Source: Salipiger sp. H15
Lineage (GTDB): Bacteria > Pseudomonadota > Alphaproteobacteria > Rhodobacterales > Rhodobacteraceae
DNA length: 64,000 nucleotides
Direction of reading: 5' to 3'
Assembly (NCBI RefSeq): GCF_040409955.1
Contig: NZ_CP123387.1
Location: 258,787 to 322,786, forward strand
Position numbers and translations under genes: made by a program. The number at the start of each line of letters is the position of its first letter. Positions within the stretch are counted from its first letter, which is position 1. The notes under the pieces are model-generated. The model did not search any database and was not told where the DNA came from. It saw nothing but the letters and a program-made list of their open reading frames with translations. Shown here piece after piece: positions 16,324 to 24,359 of this stretch.

Positions 16324-17394
16324 ATGGCTCAGGTCAGACTCGCCGGACTCGGCAAGACGTATGAAGGCGCTCATGCCAACACCATCGACGGGCTCGATCT
16401 CGAGGTGGCGGACGGAGAGTTCCTGGTCCTCGTCGGACCCTCGGGCTGCGGCAAGTCCACCACGCTGCGGATGATCGCCGGGCTCGAGGAGCCGACCGCG
16501 GGCGAGATCTGGATCGGTGCGCGCCGGGTCGACGGGCTGGAGCCGCGAGAGCGCGACATCGCCATGGTCTTCCAGAACTACGCGCTCTACCCGCACATGA
16601 CCGTGGCGCAGAACATGAGCTTCGGGCTGCGGCTGGCGAAGGTGCCCAAGGCCGAGATCCGGCGGCGGGTCGAGTCCGCCGCCGAGACGCTGGGGCTTTC
16701 GGGCTACCTCGACCGCCACCCCAAGGCGCTTTCGGGCGGGCAGCGCCAGCGCGTCGCCATGGGCCGCGCCATCGTGCGCGAACCGGGCGTCTTCCTCTTC
16801 GACGAGCCGCTGTCGAACCTCGACGCGCAGCTGCGCGGCCAGATGCGCACCGAGATTCGCCGCCTGCACGACCGGCTCTCGGCCACCACCGTCTATGTCA
16901 CCCACGACCAGGTCGAGGCGATGACCCTCGCCGATCGCGTCGTGGTTCTGAAGGACGGCCGGATCGAGCAGCAGGGCAGCCCGCAGGAACTTTACGACCG
17001 CCCCGCCACCCGTTTCGTCGCCGGCTTCCTCGGCTCGCCGCAGATGAACATCCTCGCGGGCAAGGTGGCGCAGGGGATGCTCGATCTTGGCGCGGGCAGC
17101 CTGCTTGCCCTCGGCGCCGAGCGCGCCGCGCCGCTCGAGGGGCGGCGGGTCGACGTCGGCATCCGCCCCGAGGCCTTCCGTCTCGCCGCGCCCGAGACCG
17201 CGCTCATCCACGCGCGGGCGGAGATGGTCGAGCTGCTGGGTGCGACCTCGCTCGTGCATTTCACCCATGCCGGCCTGCCCTGCACCGCGCTGCTCGAGCC
17301 CGCCGAGGCGCCGCGCCCGGGCCAGCAGGTGCACCTCGGGCTCAGCCCCGACCGGATTTCCCTATTCGACGCGGATTCGGGCCGCGCCGTCTGA
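16324..17394 (+). CDS. ABC transporter ATP-binding protein, UgpC/MsmK type
   Basis: ATPase of a CUT1-type carbohydrate importer, 356 residues. Walker [10 protein letters not shown] at residues 38-46, Q-loop Gln85, signature LSGGQRQR at about 137-144, Walker B VFLFDEP at about 157-163 and H-loop VTHD are all present. A C-terminal TOBE-like domain follows (about 240-356). The frame is open from 16246, but AAAGGA lies about seven bases before the ATG at 16324 and the family N-terminus begins there. Unusually, the ATPase gene comes first in the operon, before the binding protein. Confidence 0.92.
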   Translation: MAQVRLAGLGKTYEGAHANTIDGLDLEVADGEFLVLVGPSGCGKSTTLRMIAGLEEPTAGEIWIGARRVDGLEPRERDIAMVFQNYALYPHMTVAQNMSFGLRLAKVPKAEIRRRVESAAETLGLSGYLDRHPKALSGGQRQRVAMGRAIVREPGVFLFDEPLSNLDAQLRGQMRTEIRRLHDRLSATTVYVTHDQVEAMTLADRVVVLKDGRIEQQGSPQELYDRPATRFVAGFLGSPQMNILAGKVAQGMLDLGAGSLLALGAERAAPLEGRRVDVGIRPEAFRLAAPETALIHARAEMVELLGATSLVHFTHAGLPCTALLEPAEAPRPGQQVHLGLSPDRISLFDADSGRAV

Positions 17395-17442
17395 CCAACA
17401 AGAGCTGCAAGGCCATCCCCATCCCCGACAGGAGAGCTTGAC

Positions 17443-18738
17443 ATGAAACGCCTATTCCTTGCCGTCCTGGCCGGCGGCACCGCGCTGAGCGCCGTCCCGG
17501 CGCTTGCGCAGGACGCGGCCTGCACCGCCGAGCCGGTCACCCTGCGCATCCTGCGCACGCCCGGCAACTACCCCTATCCCGCCGCCATGGAAGCCTGGCA
17601 GAAGGAGCACCCCTGCGTCTCCTTCGAGGTGAACGAGGTGCCCTTTGCCCAGCTCGGCGACACGATCGCCGTGCAGGCCGCATCGGATGATCCGCCCGAC
17701 ATCCTGGTCTACGACGGGCCCAACACCCAGTCCTATGCCAAGGCGGGGATCCTGCTGCCGGTCACCGACTACCTGCCTGAAGGCTGGGCCGACGACATCC
17801 TGCCCGCGACCCGGGCCGAGCACAGCTACGAGGGCGAGGTCTACTCGCCGGGCATCGAGCAGACCACCGTCGCGATGTACTACAACAAGAGCCTGACCGA
17901 CGCCGCCGGCATCACCCCGCCGCAGACGCTCGACGAGGCCTGGACCTGGCCCGAGGCGCTCGCGGCGTTCAAGGCCTGCCAGCAGGGCGATCCGGGGGCA
18001 CCGACCGTCTGGGGTCTCGGGCCGACCCGCTTCGGCAACGGCCAGCCCGGCCTCGTCTACCAGGACCTGATCTACCAGCGCTCGAACGGCGATCCCGAGG
18101 CGGATCCCGAGAGCTCGGCCTACAAGACCTTCTGGGCGATGGCGCCGGACGGCTCGACGGTCGAGGGCTATCTCGACACGCCCGAGGCGATCGAGGCGCT
18201 GACCTTCTACCGCGCGCTCTTCAACGAGGAGGCCGTGGCCCCCAAGGTCGGCATCCCCAACGCCTTCTTCGACGGCAAGGCCTGCTTCTACATCGACACC
18301 CCGGCGGCCGGCTCGGCGCTGCTGAAGGATCCGGTGATCGACTGGGGCATCACCCCGATCCCCTACTTCAAGACCCCGGTGGTGCACACAGGATCGACCA
18401 CCATCGGCGTGACCGCGCGCTCGAAGAACCCCGAGATCGCGGCGCAGTTCGCGGTCGACATGAGCTGGGGCGAGCTGGCCTACATGAACGTCAGCCAGCG
18501 CGGCAACCTGCCGACCCTGAAGTCGCTCTTCGACCGCTTCCCGGTGTACCAGGACTACCCGATGAAGGTCTTCGTCGACCAGCTCGAGCACTGGGGCCAG
18601 CCGCGTCCGCCGAGCCCCTACTTCGCCCAGTACGACCGCGTCGTGACCGACGCGATCCGCTCGGTGGCCTTCGGGGGTGACCCCGAGGAGGCGATGCAGA
18701 ACGCCGAGCGCGAGGTCGCCCGGGCGATGCGCCGCTGA
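17443..18738 (+). CDS. ABC sugar-type substrate-binding protein
   Basis: Periplasmic binding protein of 431 residues (extracellular solute-binding protein family 1). A signal peptide (MKRLFLAVLAGGTALSAVPALA) is cleaved at about residue 22. The mature protein has the usual VTLRILRTPG start, the DPPDILVYDGPNTQSYAKAG block and SPGIEQTTVAMYYNKSL, typical of CUT1 binding proteins. There are four cysteines in the mature chain, so a disulfide is possible. A strong hairpin follows the gene and could favour expression of the binding protein over the permeases. Confidence 0.9.
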   Translation: MKRLFLAVLAGGTALSAVPALAQDAACTAEPVTLRILRTPGNYPYPAAMEAWQKEHPCVSFEVNEVPFAQLGDTIAVQAASDDPPDILVYDGPNTQSYAKAGILLPVTDYLPEGWADDILPATRAEHSYEGEVYSPGIEQTTVAMYYNKSLTDAAGITPPQTLDEAWTWPEALAAFKACQQGDPGAPTVWGLGPTRFGNGQPGLVYQDLIYQRSNGDPEADPESSAYKTFWAMAPDGSTVEGYLDTPEAIEALTFYRALFNEEAVAPKVGIPNAFFDGKACFYIDTPAAGSALLKDPVIDWGITPIPYFKTPVVHTGSTTIGVTARSKNPEIAAQFAVDMSWGELAYMNVSQRGNLPTLKSLFDRFPVYQDYPMKVFVDQLEHWGQPRPPSPYFAQYDRVVTDAIRSVAFGGDPEEAMQNAEREVARAMRR

Positions 18739-18755
18739 CCAGATCCTCCCTGACT

Positions 18756-18785
18756 GCCGGGCACCGTGACGGTGCCCGGCCCTTT
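18756..18785 (+). terminator. Intra-operon stem-loop (attenuator-type terminator)
   Basis: GCCGGGCACCG at 18756-18766 pairs perfectly with CGGTGCCCGGC at 18770-18780 across a 3-base loop, followed by CCCTTT. It stands between the binding-protein and permease genes. Such hairpins often produce excess binding-protein mRNA by partial termination or by protecting the 3' end. Confidence 0.7.
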
Positions 18786-18805
18786 CCCCGAATTCCGGAG
18801 CCGGC

Positions 18806-19741
18806 ATGACCGCGATAGACCGACAGATGACGGCCCCCAGCCTGGACCGTCGCCCCGACCGCACCGCGCGCCAGCGCCGCGACACGCGCACGGCCTTCGC
18901 CTTTCTCGCGCCCTTCCTGCTGCTCCTGCTGATCTTCCAGTACCTGCCGCTGGCGATGATGGCGAAGAACGCCTTCATGGACTACTCGCTGCTCAACCCC
19001 GGCGCGGCCAAGTTCGTCGGGCTGCTGAACTTCGAGGACATGATCCACTTCGACGACGCGCGCGAGAGCCTTGCGGCGACCTTCCTCTTTGCCCTCGTCG
19101 TGGTGCTGATCGTCATCCCGCTGGGCTTCGTCCTCGCGCTCTTCCTCAATTCGAGCCTGCCCGCGCGCGGCGTCGTGCGCACCATCATCATGCTGCCCGT
19201 GGTGACCTCGGCGGTCGTCGTGGCGACCATGTGGAACTTCCTGCTCGACCCGTCGAACGGGCTGATCAACGGGGTCATGTCGCTGCTCGGCCTGCCGCGC
19301 CAGCCTTTCCTGACCTCGCCGAACCAGGCGCTGATCATGATCTCGGTGATGACCGCCTGGCAGCAGGTCGGCTTTGCCGCGATCCTCTTCCTCGGCGGCC
19401 TGCAGGGCGTGCCGAAGGAGCTGGCCGAGGCGGCGCGGATCGACGGCGCGACGCGCTGGCAGGTGCTGTGGAACATCACCGTGCCGCTGCTGTCGCGCAC
19501 CACGCTCTTTGTCGTGGTGATCATGACTGTCTTCTCTCTGCAGGCCTTCGCCCCGGCCTTCCTGATGACCGACGGCGGCCCGCAGGACAGCACCAACCTC
19601 ATCGTCTACCACATCTACAAGATGGCCTTCGTGATGCAGAACGCGGGCTATGCCTCGGCGCTGTCGGTGGTGCTGCTGCTGATCGTTCTCGGCATCTCGC
19701 TGCTGCAGATGTGGCTTCTCCGAGCGAAGTGGAACTACTGA
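18806..19741 (+). CDS. ABC sugar-type permease (MalF/UgpA type)
   Basis: Inner-membrane permease of 311 residues with about six membrane helices. The first follows an Arg-rich cytoplasmic lead at residue 30. The coupling loop EAARIDGATRWQVLWNITVPLL (about residues 208-229) is the EAA motif that docks on the ATPase. Ends with a one-base overlap with the next permease (TGATG), so expression is coupled. Part of the CUT1-type importer encoded from 16324. Confidence 0.92.
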   Translation: MTAIDRQMTAPSLDRRPDRTARQRRDTRTAFAFLAPFLLLLLIFQYLPLAMMAKNAFMDYSLLNPGAAKFVGLLNFEDMIHFDDARESLAATFLFALVVVLIVIPLGFVLALFLNSSLPARGVVRTIIMLPVVTSAVVVATMWNFLLDPSNGLINGVMSLLGLPRQPFLTSPNQALIMISVMTAWQQVGFAAILFLGGLQGVPKELAEAARIDGATRWQVLWNITVPLLSRTTLFVVVIMTVFSLQAFAPAFLMTDGGPQDSTNLIVYHIYKMAFVMQNAGYASALSVVLLLIVLGISLLQMWLLRAKWNY

Positions 19742-20580
19742 TGACCGCCCTGCGCAAACCGCTTGCCCTCAGCCTCGTCCTGCTGCTGATCCTCGCCTGC
19801 TTCTTCGCGCCCTTCCTGTGGATCGTGTCGAACTCGTTCAAGCCGCAGCTCGGCATCTTCGCCGATGTCACCCCGATCAGCTGGCGCACCTTCCTGCCGC
19901 TCGAGCCGGTGCTCGAGAACTACCGCACGCTCTTCGAGCGCACCAACATCCTGCGCGCGCTGCTGAACACGGCGATCGTCTCGGCGGGGCAGGTGGCGCT
20001 GACCCTCGTGCTGTGCGCGATGGCCGCCTACGCGCTGACCCGCATCCGCTTCCGCGGCGCCAAGGCGGTCTTCGTGGTGATCCTGCTGACCTTCCTGCTG
20101 CCGGTCGAGGCGATGCTCGTGCCGCTCTTCCAGGTGGTCTCGGGGCTGGGGCTGAACAACACGCTGCTCGGAGTGATGATCCCCTGGATCGCCTCGCCCT
20201 TCGGGCTCTTCCTGCTCAAGCAGGCCTTCGAGGAACTGCCGCGCGATCTCGAGGACGCGGCGCGGATCGACGGGGCCGGGCACGTCCGCATCTTCGTCTC
20301 GGTGATCCTGCCCAACGTGAAGGTGCCGCTGCTGACGCTGGGCCTCGTGACCTTCCTGTTTTCCTGGAACAGCTTCCTGTGGCCGCTGGTCATCGCGCAG
20401 AGCCCCGACATCCAGCTCATCCAGGTGGCCATCGCGCAGCAGGGCTCGCCCACGCAGCTGCCGAACTGGGGCGAGACCTTCGCCGGCGCCACCGTCGCAA
20501 CGCTGCCGCTCATCCTGCTTTTCCTGCTGCTGCAGAAGTACTTCACGCAGGGCATGGCGATGAGCGGCATCAAGGGCTGA
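19741..20580 (+). CDS. ABC sugar-type permease (MalG/UgpE type)
   Basis: Second permease of the importer, 279 residues. It has an N-terminal helix (about 8-28), a periplasmic loop with the SWRTFLPLEPVLENYRTLFE pattern common to MalG-type proteins, and the EAA coupling loop ELPRDLEDAARIDGAGHVRI at about 165-185. C-terminus FTQGMAMSGIKG is the classic MalG-type ending. The ATG shares its first base with the upstream stop. Confidence 0.93.
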   Translation: MTALRKPLALSLVLLLILACFFAPFLWIVSNSFKPQLGIFADVTPISWRTFLPLEPVLENYRTLFERTNILRALLNTAIVSAGQVALTLVLCAMAAYALTRIRFRGAKAVFVVILLTFLLPVEAMLVPLFQVVSGLGLNNTLLGVMIPWIASPFGLFLLKQAFEELPRDLEDAARIDGAGHVRIFVSVILPNVKVPLLTLGLVTFLFSWNSFLWPLVIAQSPDIQLIQVAIAQQGSPTQLPNWGETFAGATVATLPLILLFLLLQKYFTQGMAMSGIKG

Positions 20581-20614
20581 CGCCCGACTCCACACACCCA
20601 GAGGACCTCCGACC

Positions 20615-21388
20615 ATGACCGATTACCCGAAACCCGAGTGCTATTCCGACGGCGAGTGGGAGGCCCGCGTCTCGCTGGCCGCCGCCTACCGCATGGTGGC
20701 GCGGCTGGGGCTCGATGACCTCATCTACAACCACATCTCGATGCGCGTGCCGGGCACCTCGGACCAGTTCCTGATCAACCCCTACGGCCTGCTCTTCAGC
20801 GAGATCACCGCCTCGTCGCTGGTCAAGATCAACACGCGTGGCGAGGTGATCGAGGAGACCGAGCACACCGTCAACAAGGCCGCCTTCGTGATCCATGCCG
20901 CGGTGCACAAGTCGAGCGAGACCGCGCATTGCGTGCTGCACACCCACTCCGACGCCTCGACGGCGGTTTCCGGCCAGCCGGACGGGCTGCTGCCGCTGAG
21001 CCAGTTCGCCATGCGCTTCTACAACCGGCAGGGCTTCCACGACTACGAGGGCGTGGCGATCGACGAGGCCGAGCAGCAGCGCATCGTCGCGCACCTGGGC
21101 GACAACCCGGTCATGCTGATGCGCAACCACGGCATCCTCACCGTCGGGCGCACCGCGGGCGAGGCCTTCATGCTGCTCTACTATTTCGAGCGCGCGGCGA
21201 AGATCCAGCTGCAGATGCAGGCCGCCTGCGCCTCGGGCATCCCGCTGGTGATCCCGGACCACGACGTCTGCGAGAAGGCGGCGCGGCAGTTCTGGGAGCT
21301 CAAGGGCGACATCCTCATCCCCGGCGAGCGTGAATGGCCGGCGCTGATGCGCGATCTCGACCGCGTCGATCCGGGCTACCGCGCATGA
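20615..21388 (+). CDS. Class II aldolase/adducin-family protein
   Basis: A zinc-dependent class II aldolase-fold protein, 257 residues. Zinc ligands are suggested by HTHSDAS (about residues 109-115) and the NHG motif (RNHGILTVG, about 170-178). The NHIS near residue 46 and the NPYGLLF block are standard. Members are sugar-phosphate aldolases or epimerases, or catalyse decarboxylation/dehydration without a phosphate; the adducin-like extension (YYFERAAKIQLQMQAA) suggests the latter group. It could cleave the sugar part released by the nucleoside hydrolase in the divergent operon. The stop overlaps the next start by four bases. Confidence 0.85.
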   Translation: MTDYPKPECYSDGEWEARVSLAAAYRMVARLGLDDLIYNHISMRVPGTSDQFLINPYGLLFSEITASSLVKINTRGEVIEETEHTVNKAAFVIHAAVHKSSETAHCVLHTHSDASTAVSGQPDGLLPLSQFAMRFYNRQGFHDYEGVAIDEAEQQRIVAHLGDNPVMLMRNHGILTVGRTAGEAFMLLYYFERAAKIQLQMQAACASGIPLVIPDHDVCEKAARQFWELKGDILIPGEREWPALMRDLDRVDPGYRA

Positions 21389-22665
21389 GCCGCCAGATCC
21401 GTTTCGGCCTGTTCCTGCTCGGCACCGGCAGCCACATCTCGGGCTGGCGGATGCCGGGGGCGATCGACGGGTTCGAGGACATCGCCGAGATCACCGCGAT
21501 CTGCCAGGAGGCCGAGCGCGGGCTCTTCGACCTGATCTTCATGGGCGACAACCTCAATGCCGATCCCTCGGCGCACCCGTCCTACTGCTCGCGGCTCGAG
21601 CCGCTGACCATGCTCTCGGCGGTGGCGATGGCGACAAGGCACGTGGGGCTCGGGGCGACCTCCTCGACCACCTACGGCGATCCCTGGACGCTGGCGCGCG
21701 GCTTCGCCTCGCTCGATCACATCTCGGGCGGGCGCGCGGCGTGGAACTCGGTCACCACCTCGAACCCGCAGGCGGCGGCCAATTTCGGCACCACCCACCC
21801 CGACCACGCCCGCCGCTACGAGATGTCGGCCGAGTTCATCGAGGTGGTGAAGAAGCTCTGGGGCGCCTGGGACGAGGGCGCGCTGGTGAAGGATCCCGAG
21901 AGCGGCACCTATTTCGACGCGGGCAGGATCCACGCCATCGACCACGAGGGACCCTTCTTCAAGGTCAAGGGGCCGGTGAACATCTCGCGCCCGCCGCAGG
22001 GACGGCCGCTGATCCTGCAGGCCGGGGGCTCCGAGCCCGGGCAGGAGCTGGCGGCGAAACATGCGGACGTCGTCTTCACCGTGACGCAGGACCGCGCCGA
22101 GGCGGCGGAGTTCTACGCCGGGCTGAAGGCGCGCCTGCCGAAGAACGGCCGCAGCGAGAGCGATCTCGTCATCCTGCCCGGCGTGATGCCGGTGGTCGGC
22201 CGCACCGAGGCCGAGGCCCGCGCCAAGCTTGCCCGCCTGATGAGCTTCGTCGATGACGAGACCGCGCTCGGCATGCTCTCGGAGCGGTTCAACACCGACC
22301 TCCGCGGCCATGACCTCGACGGGCCGATCCCCGACCTCGGCGAGAACGACGCCTACCACGCCTTTGCCAAGGCCATGCTCTCGAAGGCCAAGCGCGAAAA
22401 CATGACGCTGCGCGACCTCTACTCGCTGGTGGCGGCCGCGCGCGGGCACTGGGTGCTCTGCGGCTCCGCCGAGCAGGTGGCCGACACGTTGCAGGAGTGG
22501 TTCGAGAGCGGCGCGGCGGACGGGTTCAACGTCATGCCCGGCTGGTTCATGGACGGGTTCACCGACTTCATCGACCTTGTGCTGCCCATCCTGCAGGAGC
22601 GCGGCCTCTACAAGACCGCCTATGCCGAGGGCACGCTGCGCGACAAGCTCGGTCTGCCCGCTTGA
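21385..22665 (+). CDS. LLM-class flavin-dependent monooxygenase, NtaA/SnaA/DszA type
   Basis: A luciferase-like FMNH2-dependent monooxygenase of 426 residues. Diagnostic blocks are LEPLTMLSAVAMATRHVGLGATSSTTYGDPWTLAR, then FASLDHISGGRAAWNSVTTSN near residues 110-130, and LILQAGGSEPGQELAAKHAD near 210, which together define the nitrilotriacetate/EDTA/DBT-sulfone monooxygenase group. These enzymes need a separate flavin reductase, and none is encoded nearby. The ATG at 21385 overlaps the aldolase stop (ATGA); the frame is open upstream but unsupported. With the following alpha/beta hydrolase it recalls the RutA-RutD pairing of pyrimidine breakdown, although RutA itself is a different subgroup. 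Confidence 0.88.
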   Translation: MSRQIRFGLFLLGTGSHISGWRMPGAIDGFEDIAEITAICQEAERGLFDLIFMGDNLNADPSAHPSYCSRLEPLTMLSAVAMATRHVGLGATSSTTYGDPWTLARGFASLDHISGGRAAWNSVTTSNPQAAANFGTTHPDHARRYEMSAEFIEVVKKLWGAWDEGALVKDPESGTYFDAGRIHAIDHEGPFFKVKGPVNISRPPQGRPLILQAGGSEPGQELAAKHADVVFTVTQDRAEAAEFYAGLKARLPKNGRSESDLVILPGVMPVVGRTEAEARAKLARLMSFVDDETALGMLSERFNTDLRGHDLDGPIPDLGENDAYHAFAKAMLSKAKRENMTLRDLYSLVAAARGHWVLCGSAEQVADTLQEWFESGAADGFNVMPGWFMDGFTDFIDLVLPILQERGLYKTAYAEGTLRDKLGLPA

Positions 22666-23447
22666 TCCGCCACGAGGCCGATACGCCTGCCGGCCCGGTC
22701 CGGATGACCGCGGCAGGCGGGCAGGGGCGTCCGCTCCTGCTGGTGCACGGCTGGGGCGGGCAGGGGGCGCAATGGGACGCGCTGCTGCCCGGGCTCGCCG
22801 CGCGCTTCGCAGTCCACGTCGCCGACCTGCCGGGCGGCCCCGGCGCGCCGCTCTCCGGCCCGGTCGACATGGCGAGCCTCGGGCAGGGGCTGGCGCGGCT
22901 TCTGGAGGCGGCGGACCTTCGCGGCGCGCTGCTCGTCGGGCACTCGATGGGCGGGCCGGTGATCGTCGAGGCGGCGCTTGCCGCCCCCGCGCGGGTCGCC
23001 GGGCTGCTGGGGCTCGACACGCTTGCCGACCGCGCCTTCTACGGCGGCAGCAGCCCCGCGGTGATGGCCGCCCGCCGCGCCGGCTTCGCCGCCGATCTGC
23101 CCGGGCAGACGCGCGCCATGATCCGGGCGATCGCCGCCCCCGCCACGCCCGAGGCCACGGTCCAGGCGATCTCTGCCGACGTGCTCCGCGCGCGGGCCGA
23201 AGACCTTCTGGCGCTGCGCGACGCGCTCTTTGGCTGGCGGGCCGGGGACCGGGTGCCGCGGCTCGGGCCGCCGCTGCGGCTGCTGACCTCGGCCGAGGTC
23301 GCCGCGGCCCATGCCCGCGACCCTCTGCCCTGCCTCGCCGATGTGCCCGAAACCGTCTACGGAACGGGCCATTTTCCCCAGATCGAAGCCCCGGACCGGC
23401 TCCTTCCGGCCCTGCTGGCTGAACTTGACCAATTTGGAATTGACTGA
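22662..23447 (+). CDS. Alpha/beta hydrolase (TTG start)
   Basis: An alpha/beta-hydrolase-fold enzyme of 261 residues. Motifs are LLLVHGWGG at about residues 25-33, nucleophile elbow VGHSMGG at about 90-96 and a His in GTGHFPQIEAP near the end. The TTG at 22662 overlaps the monooxygenase stop (TTGA) and gives the expected lead with AGPVRMTAAGG before the first strand. The ATG at 22704 would shorten the lead by 14 residues. Translational coupling supports TTG. Its partner is probably the monooxygenase, whose product it may hydrolyse. Confidence 0.83.
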   Translation: MIRHEADTPAGPVRMTAAGGQGRPLLLVHGWGGQGAQWDALLPGLAARFAVHVADLPGGPGAPLSGPVDMASLGQGLARLLEAADLRGALLVGHSMGGPVIVEAALAAPARVAGLLGLDTLADRAFYGGSSPAVMAARRAGFAADLPGQTRAMIRAIAAPATPEATVQAISADVLRARAEDLLALRDALFGWRAGDRVPRLGPPLRLLTSAEVAAAHARDPLPCLADVPETVYGTGHFPQIEAPDRLLPALLAELDQFGID

Positions 23448-23558
23448 GATGAATGCCGTGGGGGAGGATCTGTATATTCCAATTCGCTTTTGGGTATACT
23501 GACACCGCCTTTCCCCTCGGCTCATTCCGGACGTCTCCCTGATGCAGGATCCCATCTA

Positions 23559-24260
23559 ATGAACCAGATCATCGACACGCGACCGGACAAGGCGCGGCTG
23601 CGCCAGCCGACCCGCTCCGAAGAGCTGCAGGACGACCTCAAGCGGCTGATCGTCGAGGGGGAAATGAAGCCCGGCGACCGGCTCGACGAGACCGAGATCG
23701 CCAAGCGCTTCGCCGTCTCCCGCACGCCCGTCCGCGAGGCGATCAAGGGGCTCGTGGCCAGCGGCCTCGTCGAGGTGCGCGGGCGGCAGGGCACCTTCGT
23801 TGCGACCCTCTCCATCCCGATGCTGATCGAGATGTTCGACCTGATGGCGGCGCTCGAAGGTCTCTGCGCCCGGCTCGCCGCGCGGCGCGCCACCCGCGAG
23901 GAGAAGGAGCGGATGCTCGAGATCCAGGCCCGGCTCGAACAGGCCTTCACCGACAACGACCCCGAGGCCTTCTACGCGATAAACGAGGAATTCCACGACC
24001 TGCTCTACATGGCCGGGCACACGCATTTCCTTGCCGACCAGACCGTCGCGCTGCGGCTGCGGCTGTCGCCCTACCGCCGGCAGGTGACCTTCCAGCCCGG
24101 CAAGATGCGCGCGACGCTGACCGAGCACCGGCGGATCATCGAGGCCATCGACGCGGGCGATCCCGACGAGGCGATGTCGGCCGCCAGCGAGCACGTCCGC
24201 CTGCTGGGCGATCACCTCTCGGATTTCATCGCGACGATCCCGCCGCATCTGCTGGGATGA
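23559..24260 (+). CDS. GntR-family transcriptional regulator (FCD subfamily)
   Basis: A 233-residue regulator. The winged helix-turn-helix covers residues 20-85 (DETEIAKRFAVSRTPVREAIKGL, VEVRGRQGTFV). The FCD domain follows with FDLMAALEGLCARLAARR, and the metal/ligand His in NEEFHDLLYMAG and EHRRIIEAID. A 111-base gap from the hydrolase, with a TATACT box at 23495-23500, suggests its own promoter. The open frame reaches 23490, but the ATG at 23559 fits the family. Probable controller of one or both divergent operons (6591-16014 and 16324-23447). Confidence 0.87.
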   Translation: MNQIIDTRPDKARLRQPTRSEELQDDLKRLIVEGEMKPGDRLDETEIAKRFAVSRTPVREAIKGLVASGLVEVRGRQGTFVATLSIPMLIEMFDLMAALEGLCARLAARRATREEKERMLEIQARLEQAFTDNDPEAFYAINEEFHDLLYMAGHTHFLADQTVALRLRLSPYRRQVTFQPGKMRATLTEHRRIIEAIDAGDPDEAMSAASEHVRLLGDHLSDFIATIPPHLLG

Positions 24261-24315
24261 CCTTGGCCGGCGCCGTGCGGGGCTGATCCCGGACGGCCCC
24301 GCGTCACGAGACATG

Positions 24316-24342
24316 GGGCGGCCCGCGTTCGGGCCGCCCTTT
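24316..24342. terminator. Bidirectional rho-independent terminator
   Basis: GGGCGGCCCG at 24316-24325 and CGGGCCGCCC at 24330-24339 form a perfect 10-bp stem with a 4-base loop, followed by TTT on the plus strand. It lies between the convergent GntR and TRAP permease genes. Confidence 0.78.
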
Positions 24343-24359
24343 CGCTGTTCGCTTGCCGC

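Noticed and set aside
21385..23447. Canonical Rut pyrimidine-degradation operon
   Set aside because: The monooxygenase has NtaA/SnaA-type motifs rather than those of RutA, and RutB, RutC, RutF and RutG homologues are absent from this operon.
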